Source: Stephanodiscus triporus (lineage: Eukaryota; Bacillariophyta; Thalassiosirophyceae; Thalassiosirales; Thalassiosiraceae). From it: DNA of 10,904 nt. The first letter of the stretch is position 1; each line of letters opens with the position of its first letter. Shown here piece by piece: positions 1-9,105 of the stretch. A program made the translations under genes and the position numbers. A model generated the notes under the pieces. That model searched no databases. It was not told where the DNA came from and was given only the letters and a program-made list of their open reading frames with translations. The DNA is taken from positions 1-10,904 of the forward strand of contig JALLAZ010001205.1 of the NCBI GenBank assembly GCA_036939755.1, in the 5' to 3' direction.

Positions 1-139
1 ACTATCCTCTACAAGTGTGACTATGAATTCATAGTTAAGGGTGGTAGAATATCCAGGACCCGATGGTAAATTCGGGTCAAACGTACAGTACCATACATAT
101 TATTATCACGTTACTCCCTCTCTCTAGAGAGAAGAAGCG
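1..139 (+). promoter_or_regulatory. 5' flank of the Myb-like gene, with inverted repeats
   Basis: This stretch precedes the first gene and holds no ORF I can support. Three inverted repeats are visible. Positions 20-35 form a perfect 16-bp palindrome around GAATTC. Positions 57-63 and 72-78 (GACCCGA and TCGGGTC) can form a 7-bp stem with an 8-nt loop. Positions 119-132 form a perfect 14-bp palindrome around CTAG, ending 7 bp before the start codon. They could be protein-binding sites or leader hairpins, or chance. I see no clear TATA box. Calling this a promoter is inference from position only. Confidence 0.3.
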
Positions 140-1411
140 ATGAACTCTCGGGCAAATGTTGAGCAATCACTTCATGGACCGATTCCTTCTGCAATCTCCG
201 TGGCGATCAAGTCCAATATTGAACTCCAAGATGAGTTGCAACGCCTTCTCGTGCAGATTAAATGCAAAAAGGTACAGAATCGGCGTGATGCCTCGCGGGT
301 TATATCATCTATGTCTCGCAAGTTGGCTAACGACTACCCGCTTGGAAGGCATCCATCGTCCGCGATGGATAAAATCACGGTCGCACCTCTTTCAAAGAAA
401 TGTAAGAGAGGTCAGGATTCCATTTCCCAAAACCAATGCGCTTCAGGTGATGGGGGTTTAAGGGCAGAGACGATTATTGTCCATGTAACTGATGCTTCGA
501 ATATTTTCACTGAATCTGCGAAGAAAAGTAAGCCTGATTCTTACTACAACCCCAAGCGTAAATGGATGAGGAGATTTTTCATCGACAATGACGGGTCAAC
601 TCCATCAGTAAAATGGAGGAATACTCGTGGGGAATATGAAAAAGATATGACGCAATCCATAGTAATGTTTGTGAGAAATATCGAGTCTTGTCTCTCATCC
701 GAAGAAGTTCAGAAGGCATGGAAAAAAGTAAAGAGGGAAAATTGGAAAATCAACTCGTTTGAAGAGGTTGCAATCAAACTGTATCAAACGGTGCCTTCAT
801 CATTTGAATGTCTTGTGCCCTGCTTTACTTTTGTTGATTCCAAAATTGCGAAAACAAAGTTTACTAAGCAAGAATGCCTCTACATCATGTCAATGGTAGG
901 CGCATTGGGGGGGAATAATCAGCTGTCAATCGATTGGTATGAATTGGCGAAAAAACACTATGCAAGGTTCAACGGACAAACCCCCTGGCGATGCTTCAGT
1001 CTCTTCCGATCGTTTCTACAAAATCCGGCAACTACTAGATGTCCTTCATGGTCACCTGATGAAGATGAACTTTTACTCAAGTACTTGGCAGTGCATGGTC
1101 CACAGTATTTACTCCAAGGAGATTCTGCTGTTCAAACTTGTAGAAATTTGTTCCCCCATCGAAGTACTAGGCAGCTCATCCTCCGAGCTCAATCGACATT
1201 AGTCAACCCCAACTACGTCCATGACGCTTGGGATCCTGATGAAAAGAGAAAACTGGCACTCCTTATGCGAGCGTACAGTAACGAACGAAATCCCATCGAC
1301 TTGGCCTCGCGAGCGGTTCACTTCTCCCGTCGAGCACCCAAAAGTGTTGCCGAAAAATGGATAAAAACCTTGAATCCCAGAGTTCCCCATCGAAATGTGT
1401 CACAGATTTGA
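140..1411 (+). CDS. SNAPc4-like protein with three Myb/SANT repeats
   Basis: A 423-aa intronless ORF with an ATG start just after a pyrimidine-purine palindrome. The C-terminal half holds three divergent Myb/SANT units, each ending in Asn-Pro. Unit 1 is about residues 240-296 (FTKQE, then IDWYELAKKH, ending QNP). Unit 2 is about 303-357 (SWSPDEDELLLKYL, ending VNP). Unit 3 is about 363-413 (AWDPDEKRKLALLM, ending LNP). The W-S/D-P-D-E opening and the repeat-end NP resemble the Myb repeats of SNAPC4, the large subunit of the snRNA-activating complex that recruits Pol II and Pol III to snRNA promoters. Several helix-3 tryptophans are replaced, so the repeats are degenerate. The N-terminal 240 residues are basic and Ser-rich, with KKCKR near 87-90 as a possible nuclear signal, and I do not recognise them. 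DNA binding is inferred. Another Myb-type regulator is equally possible. The gene ends 86 bp from the convergent QSOX gene. Confidence 0.6.
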   Translation: MNSRANVEQSLHGPIPSAISVAIKSNIELQDELQRLLVQIKCKKVQNRRDASRVISSMSRKLANDYPLGRHPSSAMDKITVAPLSKKCKRGQDSISQNQCASGDGGLRAETIIVHVTDASNIFTESAKKSKPDSYYNPKRKWMRRFFIDNDGSTPSVKWRNTRGEYEKDMTQSIVMFVRNIESCLSSEEVQKAWKKVKRENWKINSFEEVAIKLYQTVPSSFECLVPCFTFVDSKIAKTKFTKQECLYIMSMVGALGGNNQLSIDWYELAKKHYARFNGQTPWRCFSLFRSFLQNPATTRCPSWSPDEDELLLKYLAVHGPQYLLQGDSAVQTCRNLFPHRSTRQLILRAQSTLVNPNYVHDAWDPDEKRKLALLMRAYSNERNPIDLASRAVHFSRRAPKSVAEKWIKTLNPRVPHRNVSQI

Positions 1412-1497
1412 AACCTTGAGATGACAGAGTAGAAAGTGAACATATGTATTAACGTGGGGTAATATATCGTCCTATGCTTCTAGAATGAAAATAGTTC

Positions 1498-4482
1498 CTA
1501 CGAGTCCCGGTACTTGTTCCGGGGGAATCTATCAAAGGAGAACGTATCATCTTTCTTGTGCCGCCCACTCACCCTTACACGGAGTTTTTTTGCAGAAGCA
1601 ATCACTAGCAAAACAAAAGCTATCAGCAAGAAGTGTATCCATTTGAACTGGCTGCTGTTACGTACAACGGCATTGTATTCCAAAAACTGGTCCACCTTTT
1701 TATGTACGTCATGGCCAAAAGTCCAATACTCATCTTCCAAGTGGTTGTATACTGCATTCAAATTCCACGTTCCGTCTGACTTAACGCATGCATTGCATTG
1801 GTCCATTTGAGGAAACAGAACTTGCATATCCCGCTCCCACTGTTTTTCTTCAGCCTTTCTACCAGCCTTGGCGTTAACATTAGCAACTTCTGTTTTTAGA
1901 TTGGAACTCGAAACGTCGTTATGTACCTCCCAAAGCCAAAGAGGAAATTCTTGCCAACTTTCTGTGGTTGCACCTTCAGTCTCGCCACTTAAACGAAGGC
2001 AACGTTGAAAGCTGCAATCGTCGTATTTCGCGACAAAACGCTTCGCGCATTCCGCACAGGGGAAGAACAACGCAATGTATTCTCGCACAACATTTGCAGC
2101 CTGCTTAGCCGAAAAGACTCGTATGGATGGACTGGATTCTCGCAAGGCCAGCCCTCCCGCCTGCTCTGCAAATCCGACAGAGATGATGTGTAACAACTTC
2201 CAGAAACCGCAAAAGAACGGCTTCGTGCCCTTCCTGCAAGAAAAGCTCCATTCATTCTCTGGAAGAGGATGTTTGTCAATTAAAAGCTTCAGGTTCTCTT
2301 GACGTTCAGATATCTCATCAGCGTTGTGTTTAAGCGTGTCAATCAATTCATGCAATCCGATTTCCGGAGGGAGAGAGACGCTCAATAGATCAAACCAATC
2401 TAGCAACGCCGCCTTCTGCTTATAGGTAAGAGCCCTATTAGTTTTGAATACTCCCGATACTAGCCCTCGAGTAAATGACAATGAGGCGTCAATCAGCGTT
2501 TCCTCTCCCTAGAGATGATGCATTCAACGAAAAACAAGTTGAGACTAGGTGCTTCGTGCGAAAAACGAATACAGATTCATATGTCATCCATCCCCCACCT
2601 TAGATCGCTTGAATGTCCTTTTCACAATGGGAATCTTTCTCATTATCTTCTCCCGCAGAGACTTCTGTTGAGCTTCCGGACGTAAGTCTGGTACCTTAAT
2701 CTGCTGTGGATTGTACTGGGCTTTATAATTTTTCATGGGTGGGCTTTTCTTCGCAGAGGTCACATCGTGCTCCTCGTTTGATCCTACTTTTCCAAACAAC
2801 GCATTGATTGGATGTCTCAACTTCTCTTTTCGTTCCAGCATTTCTTTCCTTCGGGCGACGTATTCACGGAATTTTTCCGAACGCACTGGGTCCGTTTCAA
2901 TTACCTTTGGGGCATACTTTCCATCACTTACAAACTCACCCCCCCAGTCTTTGCCTTGATCCTTGACTTTGCTACTTCCCGGGAGGGGTATCGGGACGCT
3001 GTGCGATTTGGCATTGGCAGATTCAATTGGCCCAGGTGCATTCTTCGTCTTCTGTTGACCGTCCATGACACCTACTTTTTGACTAATATCTCCCCTAACC
3101 GGAGGAAAAATATCGCTCTTACTTTCATCGGGGGTTCGCGCCTCCTTAAAGGCGGTCCTTGCCTTCTGATATTTCTCTAAGTGATGCCCCAGCTCTTTAC
3201 CGTGCTGGATATCTAACCTTTCAAAGTGTTCCTTGGTATTCTTGTACGCATCCATTTGTTCCAAAATGACTTGCTGGGTATCCGCGTCTTGATCTTCGGC
3301 CTGTTCTTGACCCTGTCCATCATCAGAGGCATCATCAATAACAATTTGTTTGAGCTCTTGCTTTGGCCGTTGCTGTTGTTGTTGTTGCTGCTGCTGCGGC
3401 TTCTGTTTCTGCTGTTGCACCTGTTCTTGCTGTGGCTGCCTCTCCTGTCGTCGTTTTACTTGGTCTAGCCGCTCCCGCTCTTCTGACTCCTCTGCCATCA
3501 ATTCCTCCTGTTCCAATTCAGAATCTTCATCCCGATCATCGGATGCCCGATTCTTCTGTTCTTGCTGCTTTGGTCGTTGCTGCTGCTTCTGTTTTCGCTG
3601 TTGCACCTGTTCTTGCTGAGGCTGGCTCTCCTGTCGGCGTTTTACTTGGTCGAGCCGCTCCCGCTCTTCTAGAGATTCAGGATCTTCATCCCGATCATCG
3701 GATGTATGATGCTTTTCTGTAAGGGATGACTCGGCAATATGCTCGGATTCATCTTCGTAAGTATCATCGGGTTCGTCTTCGTCATTCTCCTCGTACGATT
3801 CTTCTCGATATTCCGATGCCTCGTGCTCGCCCTCCGTAAAATCCTCTTGATCGTCTCGATCGCCTTCATCAAAACGACGAGCCCTGAGCAATCTCTTGGT
3901 AGTTTCTGAGCCTCCCGACAACAACTTCGCGCCATCCGACGTGATCTCCTCCGGACTGCGCAACGCCTTCGTCAGCCTCTCCGACAGGAAGTATATCGCC
4001 CCCGTCCCCTTGGGCACCTCGACGCCGTTCGCGGGATCGCTCCCACCGCCGGGGAATGCGACAATCCTCGGCACCGACTTGCCGCCGTACCTCGAGCAGA
4101 CCTCCGCGTGCGCCTCGCACGACACGCCGTAGAATTCCACTCCCGGCCTGCGCGCCCGGACCTTCTTCGCCACCTCGGCGTAGTTCGACTTGAAGGCCTG
4201 ACACGCGCCGCACTTGGGGTCGTAAAACTCCACGACCTTGGGAGACGTCGACGTGGTGAAGTCGCGTCCGTGGAGGCCGTGGTCAATGACCGGGGATGTA
4301 TCCTCTGCGCCGTAGAGGTAGGATCCTCCTCCCCCCCCCCACGACGAAGACGACGACGACGAGGCGGCGGCGTGGATGTTGGATATCCAGGAAGATATGG
4401 CGAGGATCGACAGCACCACCATGCCCGCGTAGGGCAACGAAAATACCATGATGTCTAGGAATCGCCAGAGGTTGCGAGGCAT
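1498..4482 (-). CDS. QSOX: Quiescin sulfhydryl oxidase (QSOX), two exons, 964 aa
   Basis: Exon 1 is 4482-2599 and exon 2 is 2508-1498. QSOX makes disulfides in secretory proteins: the thioredoxin domain takes electrons from substrate thiols and passes them to the FAD-binding Erv domain, which reduces O2 to H2O2. Visible parts: hydrophobic N-terminal signal or anchor (about 12-37); Ser7-Trp-Gly5 linker (41-53); thioredoxin domain with CGAC (91-94) and cis-Pro138; a long Glu/Gln/Arg-rich segment (about 200-420); a basic linker; a helical region from about 630; Erv/ALR domain with W731-x3-H735, CAEC (779-782) and WEVHND (FAD site, H824); the distal CNAC (866-869) typical of QSOX; a membrane helix (about 918-935); and a basic tail. 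The start ATG follows an in-frame TAG. At 964 aa it is longer than the usual 500-750. Exon 2 has no ATG before its catalytic core, so it cannot be a separate gene. The donor GTGGGG is weak but phase-correct. Confidence 0.85.
2509..2598 (-). other. QSOX intron, 90 bp, phase 0
   Basis: On the minus strand exon 1 ends TCTAAG, the intron begins GTGGGGGATGG and ends CATCTCTAG, and exon 2 begins GGAGAGGAA. The length is a multiple of three, but the intron reads TGA in the exon 1 frame soon after the donor and TAG at its own end. Retention would therefore give a 632-aa protein with the thioredoxin domain but no Erv domain or anchor. The junction reads FKRSK then GEETL. The splice is inferred from domain logic, not from transcripts. 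Confidence 0.75.
3362..3710 (-). repeat. Two-copy tandem repeat (186-bp period) and polyQ tract in QSOX exon 1
   Basis: The plus-strand segments 3401-3484 and 3587-3670 are 84 bp each and differ at 6 positions by my count. They lie 186 bp apart, which is 62 codons. The similarity goes on around them: both units carry a block coding for SDDRDED and a block coding for ERERLDQVKRRQE followed by Gln/Lys-rich sequence. The left unit also has a nine-Gln run coded by mixed CAG and CAA. The period is a multiple of three, so the reading frame is kept. It looks like an internal duplication that lengthened a charged, probably coiled-coil or disordered, spacer between the thioredoxin and Erv domains. Confidence 0.85.
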
Positions 4483-4903
4483 GCGCTAACGGGGGAGGAG
4501 GGTGGAGGGTGCGTAGAGAAGGCAGGGTTGTTATTTACTGTGATTTGTTGATTTTTATTTTTTCATGTGAAAATTTTTATTCCTCCTCTGGGAGAAAAGT
4601 CTGTTACACCTCTAATATCCGAAAAATCCTCCTCTAGTAGTACAAAATCCATAATCGCGGAAGTACCTACAAAATATTCACAAATCTGTGGGGCCTAAAG
4701 TATATTTGCGGGAATATGCTGTTTTATGGATATTAGGATTCTATTTGGATATAATAATTTGAAGGGATTTCCATAAATAGAGTACGATACGACAGATCTC
4801 CAAGCCCCCGGCCCCCCGCACCAAAAATGACGCAGACCCGTTCCAATGCAGCGCCGCAGAGCCAAGAAGATTGTCGCCTAATTACGACGCAAACGGAGGC
4901 ATC
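4483..4903. promoter_or_regulatory. Divergent intergenic region between QSOX and ERCC6
   Basis: These 421 bp separate the start codons of QSOX (minus) and ERCC6 (plus) and must hold both sets of 5' control sequences. A T-rich stretch lies at about 4540-4580. The words TCCTCCTCT recur near 4580 and 4627. CATAAATAG at 4771-4780 is a possible TATA-like element for the plus-strand gene, about 50 bp upstream of the first ATG at 4827. None of these is diagnostic. No coding segment other than the small upstream ORF at 4827-4907 is apparent. Confidence 0.45.
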
Positions 4904-4907
4904 ATGA
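4827..4907 (+). promoter_or_regulatory. Upstream ORF (26 codons) overlapping the ERCC6 start
   Basis: An ATG at 4827, with A at -3, opens a 26-codon frame ending in TGA at 4905-4907. The main ERCC6 ATG is at 4904-4906, so stop and start overlap as ATGA. The two frames differ, so this is not an N-terminal extension. If transcription starts upstream of 4827, scanning ribosomes would meet this ATG first, and ERCC6 would then need leaky scanning or re-initiation. The transcription start is not known, so the uORF may not be in the mRNA at all. Confidence 0.4.
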
Positions 4908-7900
4908 ATTGTTCGAAACATCAACCGGAAGAGGACGAAGCCCTGTTGCTCGCGGCCCTCGGCTCCACGACCGCTTCGGCATCTGCGTACGAACATTCAG
5001 TCCTGCGAGATGCCCAGCTCCGATCTGCCCCACAAATCGTCCTTCCTCGCTCTACATTCGCCACCGGCATTTCAAATAATGATCCCATACATACGTCGTC
5101 TTCTCTTGTCCCGTGTGGTGAAGAACGTCTGACATTGCCAGACCTATCGTCTCTTGCTCCGTCGACGTCGAGGAAAAAGAAGGGTGTGATGGCGGCAGAT
5201 GTGCCGCACGTGCTGACGTTGCTTTCTCGCACTCGCGATCTGTTGCGATCGGCCAAAGCAATATCGGGCGCATCTCATGGGGGGGGCGTTGCGGAGGAGG
5301 ATGAGCAAAGAAGACGTCGAAAGATTGACCATCTTTCGATGAAAGAGCAGATTTTATTGGGTTACTTGACAGATGTTGCAGGCCTGAAAGAAGACGACGC
5401 AGTTATTCCACAAAAAAATGTGGTTCACGGAAGGAATCGTCAGCGGGCAAATAATAATGATGCTGGTGATGATTACTATGGAAATGCTACGTCGTCCGAT
5501 ACCTTCGGAGAAACGGAATCCAAAATTCATGGACAACCAGAAAAGAGTGATGTCCATACGTCGTCAACAAATCGTCTGGATCGAATTAAGAATGGAGAAC
5601 AATTCGAGACTTCAAAAAAGCGTCCGCTGAAGCGCAACTCAATGATGAGCATGAAAAGCCAGATGCGGGTCGAGAGTGGAATGTCTCCACTGAAGACTAT
5701 GGATGAGGTACAATTTGATGAGGAAAAGTCTAGAAAGAGGCGTGAAGACAGAAGGAAACGGAGGTTGAAAAGGCAAAGAGCTGCTTTGGGCATTGCGTGT
5801 ACCAGTGATGAAGAGTTTGAGTTTGAAGCGACGCCCGAAAAAATTACTGGAATAATGAAGAATACGGCTGATGTAGTGAAGGTGGAAATCACTGATGAGG
5901 AAAAGAAATCGGAGAACAACGAAGTTCCTAACTTGCACAGTCATTATGAAAACACTGAGAAGAGTGGAGTTCGCTGGGCTAGCGCTAATGAAGCAAACTC
6001 ACATGAAAAATCGCCCAATTTTACGAGACGAACTCATACAAAAGTATTTTGCCCTGTCTGCCAGGTGATTCTAATAGTAGATCATTCAGAAGAAGGCTAT
6101 TCGCCAGACGATTTTCTTGCAAAGCACATAGCGGAATGTCAGCAAGTCAATCGCATGCGTAATAGCGGCAGAACGCTTCGGAAGAGAAGCAAGCTTTCTC
6201 CAACTTCTCTTGTCAAAGCCGAAGCTTCCGATGATGACTTGCAAGTTAACTACGAAGAGACGGATGTCGGAAAAAAGTCTCCACCTGTGTCTGTTGATGA
6301 TATGGACGAGTTTGATTATGAAGAACGAGTTGATGACTGGATAGAACGGGGGCTTGAGCAGATGGGTGACATGGCCGAGCGAGACTGCTCTGAAAGTCCT
6401 CCGGGCGCGCGAGTATACGAAGGAGGGCTTCATATTCCGGGGTGGGTGAATGATCGCTTGTTTCCATATCAGCGAACAGGGGTGAGGTGGATGTGGGAGC
6501 TTCATTGTCAGGGTGCGGGAGGTGTGGGTAAGTAATTTGCACGGTATCTAGCCTACGGCCACACTGACCTTCCTCACCTGACCTTCACTATATTTTCAGT
6601 TGGTGACGAGATGGGGTTGGGAAAAACAGTTCAAGTGAGCTCTTTCTTAGGCGCTATGGCCAGTAGTCGCCTCCTCGATTCCGTTCTTATCATAGCACCA
6701 GCAACCATGTTATCACATTGGCTACGTGAGCTTAAAGTTTGGGCTCCTGGCTTGCGTCGAATCATGATTCATCGTTCAGGCGAGACAGATGGGGTGTCTC
6801 GGCTCGTTTCTAGAGGGATGTTGCGTAACTTGCAGAAATGGCTCAAAACTGCTCGAGCAGATCGAGTCAATGAACCAATTGATGAAGACGATTACAATGA
6901 AAACAAAGAACATTCTTTCTGTGGCACGGGCTATGCACTAGTGACGACGTATGAGAATATTCGACGTTCGACTGAGGTTTGGACGAACCACAACTGGTCG
7001 TATGTCGTCCTAGATGAAGGACAAAAGATTCGGAATCCAGACGCCGACGTTACCCTCGCATGTAAGAGGTTACGCACGATTCATCGACTTTTGCTGAGCG
7101 GAACTCCCATCCAAAATGATCTCCGTGAGCTTTGGAGTCTATTCGACTTCATTTTCCCTGGAAGACTGGGCACTCTTCCTACCTTTGAAGCAGAGTTCGC
7201 AGAACCGATCAAGCGAGGGGGGTATTCCAACGCCTCTCCGATGCAAGTGCAGGTGAGAGAGATGACGATATTGTTCTTCTGTTGTGTGTATAATGCCCAA
7301 CCAATCATCGCCCACCTTATCATTCTCTTGCTCTCGCTCTTTCTCTGTCGCTGCTGTGCGACGATGCACTTCAGCTTGCGTACCGATGTGCATTGGTGCT
7401 GAGGGATCTAATCAATCCATATTTGCTCAGACGACAGAAAAAAGATGTTTTGGAAGTCAACAGGATGCCTGGCAAGACTGAACAGGTATTGTTCTGTAGG
7501 CTGACTCCAAAACAGCGATCCCTCTATGAGGAATATTTGAGATCGGATGAGGTGACGGGTGTAATGAGAGGTGCAGTGCAGCTGCTGAAAGCCGTCACGG
7601 TTTTACGAAAGATTTGCAATCATCCTGATCTTGTGGTCGGGCCTAATGGAGACTCTTTATTTGATGACGGAAGCTCGTCGTCTTCTGATGACGATTTTTA
7701 CAATCAGGAAAAGGTAGCCGATCGGTCCGGCAAACTTCAAGTGCTATCGAAGATTCTTCCCCTGTGGCATACGCAGGGTCACAAGGTGATTATCTTCACA
7801 CAATGGCGGAAAATGTTGAGTATTATTGAACAGTTTGCGAACACTCAAGGCTGGAAATATGCAAGGTTGGACGGGAATACAAACGTTGCTGCTAGGCAAA

Positions 7901-8898
7901 CACTTGTGGACAAGTTCAATACAGATGCTACTTACTTCGTTATGCTCATGACAACACGGACAGGTGGTGTGGGGCTGAATATTACTGGTGCAAACCGAGT
8001 CCTTCTTTACGATCCTGACTGGAACCCACAGACCGACGCTCAAGCCCGTGAGAGAGCTTGGCGATTTGGTCAAACACGGGAAGTTACTGTCTACCGCTTG
8101 ATCACTGCTGGTACTATTGAGGAGAAGATTTATCAACGTCAGATCTTTAAGACCGCTCTGTCCAATCAAGTATTACAGGATCCTAAGCAAAGAAGGCTAT
8201 TTTCCCAAAGAGACTTGAAAGACTTGTTCACATTGAAGGCGGACACCAATGACAGTACTGAAACTGGAGACATCACTAAAGGTCTAGGTGTTGTTGAGAT
8301 GAATTTTCCTGGTGAACGAAGTAAATTCGAAAACGGTGATGAGCAACCAGGCGACAACATCAATACCTTGGAAGCTGTGATAAAGAGCAAGGGTATTTGT
8401 GGCGTCTTTGATCATGATTTTGTTGAGAACTCATCGTCTATGAAGAAGCCCCTCTCTGTAGTTGAGATGGAAGAGAACGCGAGAAAAGAAGCAATTAGAG
8501 CAGCACTGGCACTGAAGGAAAGCGCGGGGAATCAAGATAGATTTGAGCCAACGTGGACAGGCTCTGACGAAACAAAGCCATTCGGAAGGGATGGCAAGAA
8601 AATGGCTTCTTCCACTTCATTGCTTGCCAACCTCCAAAATAAAAGAATGCAAATAGCATTGAGTGGCAAGCAAGCATCTTCTGGGCTGATTGAAGGTTTC
8701 GACAGTGCCTTGTTAACACGCATAATTAAGTACATTCGCCGCATGTCTTCTAAAGGATGCGGTCCCACAACAAGAGACCTCCTCGCGGAATTCACGGATG
8801 TTCCAGACAGTCATGCTGCCACATTTCGGAGTATGCTAAAGTCCATAGCTTTCATAAAAAATGGGCACTGGGTATTCAAGGAAGGCAGTCGAACTTGA
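4904..8898 (+). CDS. ERCC6: ERCC6/CSB (Rad26) SNF2-family repair ATPase, three exons, 1266 aa
   Basis: Exons are 4904-6527, 6600-7252 and 7375-8898. CSB binds stalled RNA polymerase II in the nucleus and starts transcription-coupled nucleotide excision repair. The start is the first in-frame ATG after the upstream stop at 4778; the TTG at 4871 is not a credible start. In order: low-complexity acidic and basic N-terminus; basic nuclear-signal-like run (about 275-293, RKRREDRRKRRLKRQR); UBZ4-like zinc finger (C383, C386, H408, C412); SNF2 ATPase with Walker A DEMGLGKT (544-551), motif Ia IIAPATMLSHW, motif II DEGQ (680-683), LLSGTPIQNDLRELWSLFDF; lobe 2 with ICNHPDL, IFTQW, LDGNTN, QARERAWRFGQ (about 982-992). 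The family signatures INPYLLRR, DPKQRRLFSQRDLKDLFTL and the C-terminal winged-helix region (about 1196-1266) mark it as CSB and not another SNF2 branch. The length suits the family (human CSB 1493). All splice joins restore conserved sequence. Confidence 0.95.
6528..6599 (+). other. ERCC6 intron 1, 72 bp, phase 1
   Basis: The donor is GTAAGT and the acceptor TATTTTCAG. Splicing joins G with TT to make Val542 and gives GVVGDEMGLGKT, rebuilding the Walker A region without a gap. Without splicing the frame stops at TAA two codons into the intron. The intron splits the code just before the ATP-binding loop. Confidence 0.93.
7253..7374 (+). other. ERCC6 intron 2, 122 bp, phase 0
   Basis: The donor is GTGAGA, after a CAG codon. 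The 3' part is pyrimidine-rich (about 7318-7350), and the acceptor is GCACTTCAG. The spliced protein reads SPMQVQ-LAYRCALVLRDL, matching the conserved CSB stretch ASPVQVxxAYxCAxVLRD. Unspliced, the frame runs on for about 50 unrelated codons and stops at 7400, so retention would cut off ATPase lobe 2. Confidence 0.93.
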
Positions 8899-8912
8899 CG
8901 CCAGCGATGACG

Positions 8913-9007
8913 TGTCGCCTGTCTCCCAGAGAAAAGGAGATGCCTACGCAAAACAAGGAGTCTTGCATCCATTCTTTGTCGCACCTGTTTCCCAGAGATA
9001 AGGAGAT
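8913..9007 (+). repeat. Imperfect direct repeat with small hairpins in the ERCC6 3' flank
   Basis: The segments 8913-8941 and 8977-9007 are near copies, both beginning TGTCGC, sharing CCCAGAGA and ending AAGGAGAT. They lie 64 bp apart in the 207-bp gap between the convergent ERCC6 and membrane-protein genes. Each can fold: TCTCC (8922-8926) with GGAGA (8936-8940), and TTTCC (8988-8992) with GGAGA (9002-9006, one G-U pair). They probably lie in the ERCC6 3' UTR. A role in 3'-end formation or mRNA control is only a guess. The rest of the gap, to 9105, is AT-rich with no gene. Confidence 0.6.
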
Positions 9008-9105
9008 ATCGTGCTAATAGTTGATGAGTTAATTACTTAATTTCAACCGATATAAAAACATGCCCTGGCACAAACATTCAACTTTTCACATAAACATATT
9101 TTCAT

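Noticed and set aside
1498..2481. Separate Erv/ALR gene starting at 2481
   Set aside because: The codon at 2481 is TTG. No in-frame ATG lies before the catalytic core, and the open frame extends back to a splice acceptor at 2509.
3226..3722. Plus-strand frames rich in Leu, Cys, Ala or Val opposite the QSOX insert
   Set aside because: They are antisense readings of the CAG/CAA and Glu-rich repeat and have no domain or independent support.
4871..4903. ERCC6 start at the TTG of 4871
   Set aside because: A eukaryotic nuclear gene should start at ATG. The first in-frame ATG after the upstream stop is at 4904.
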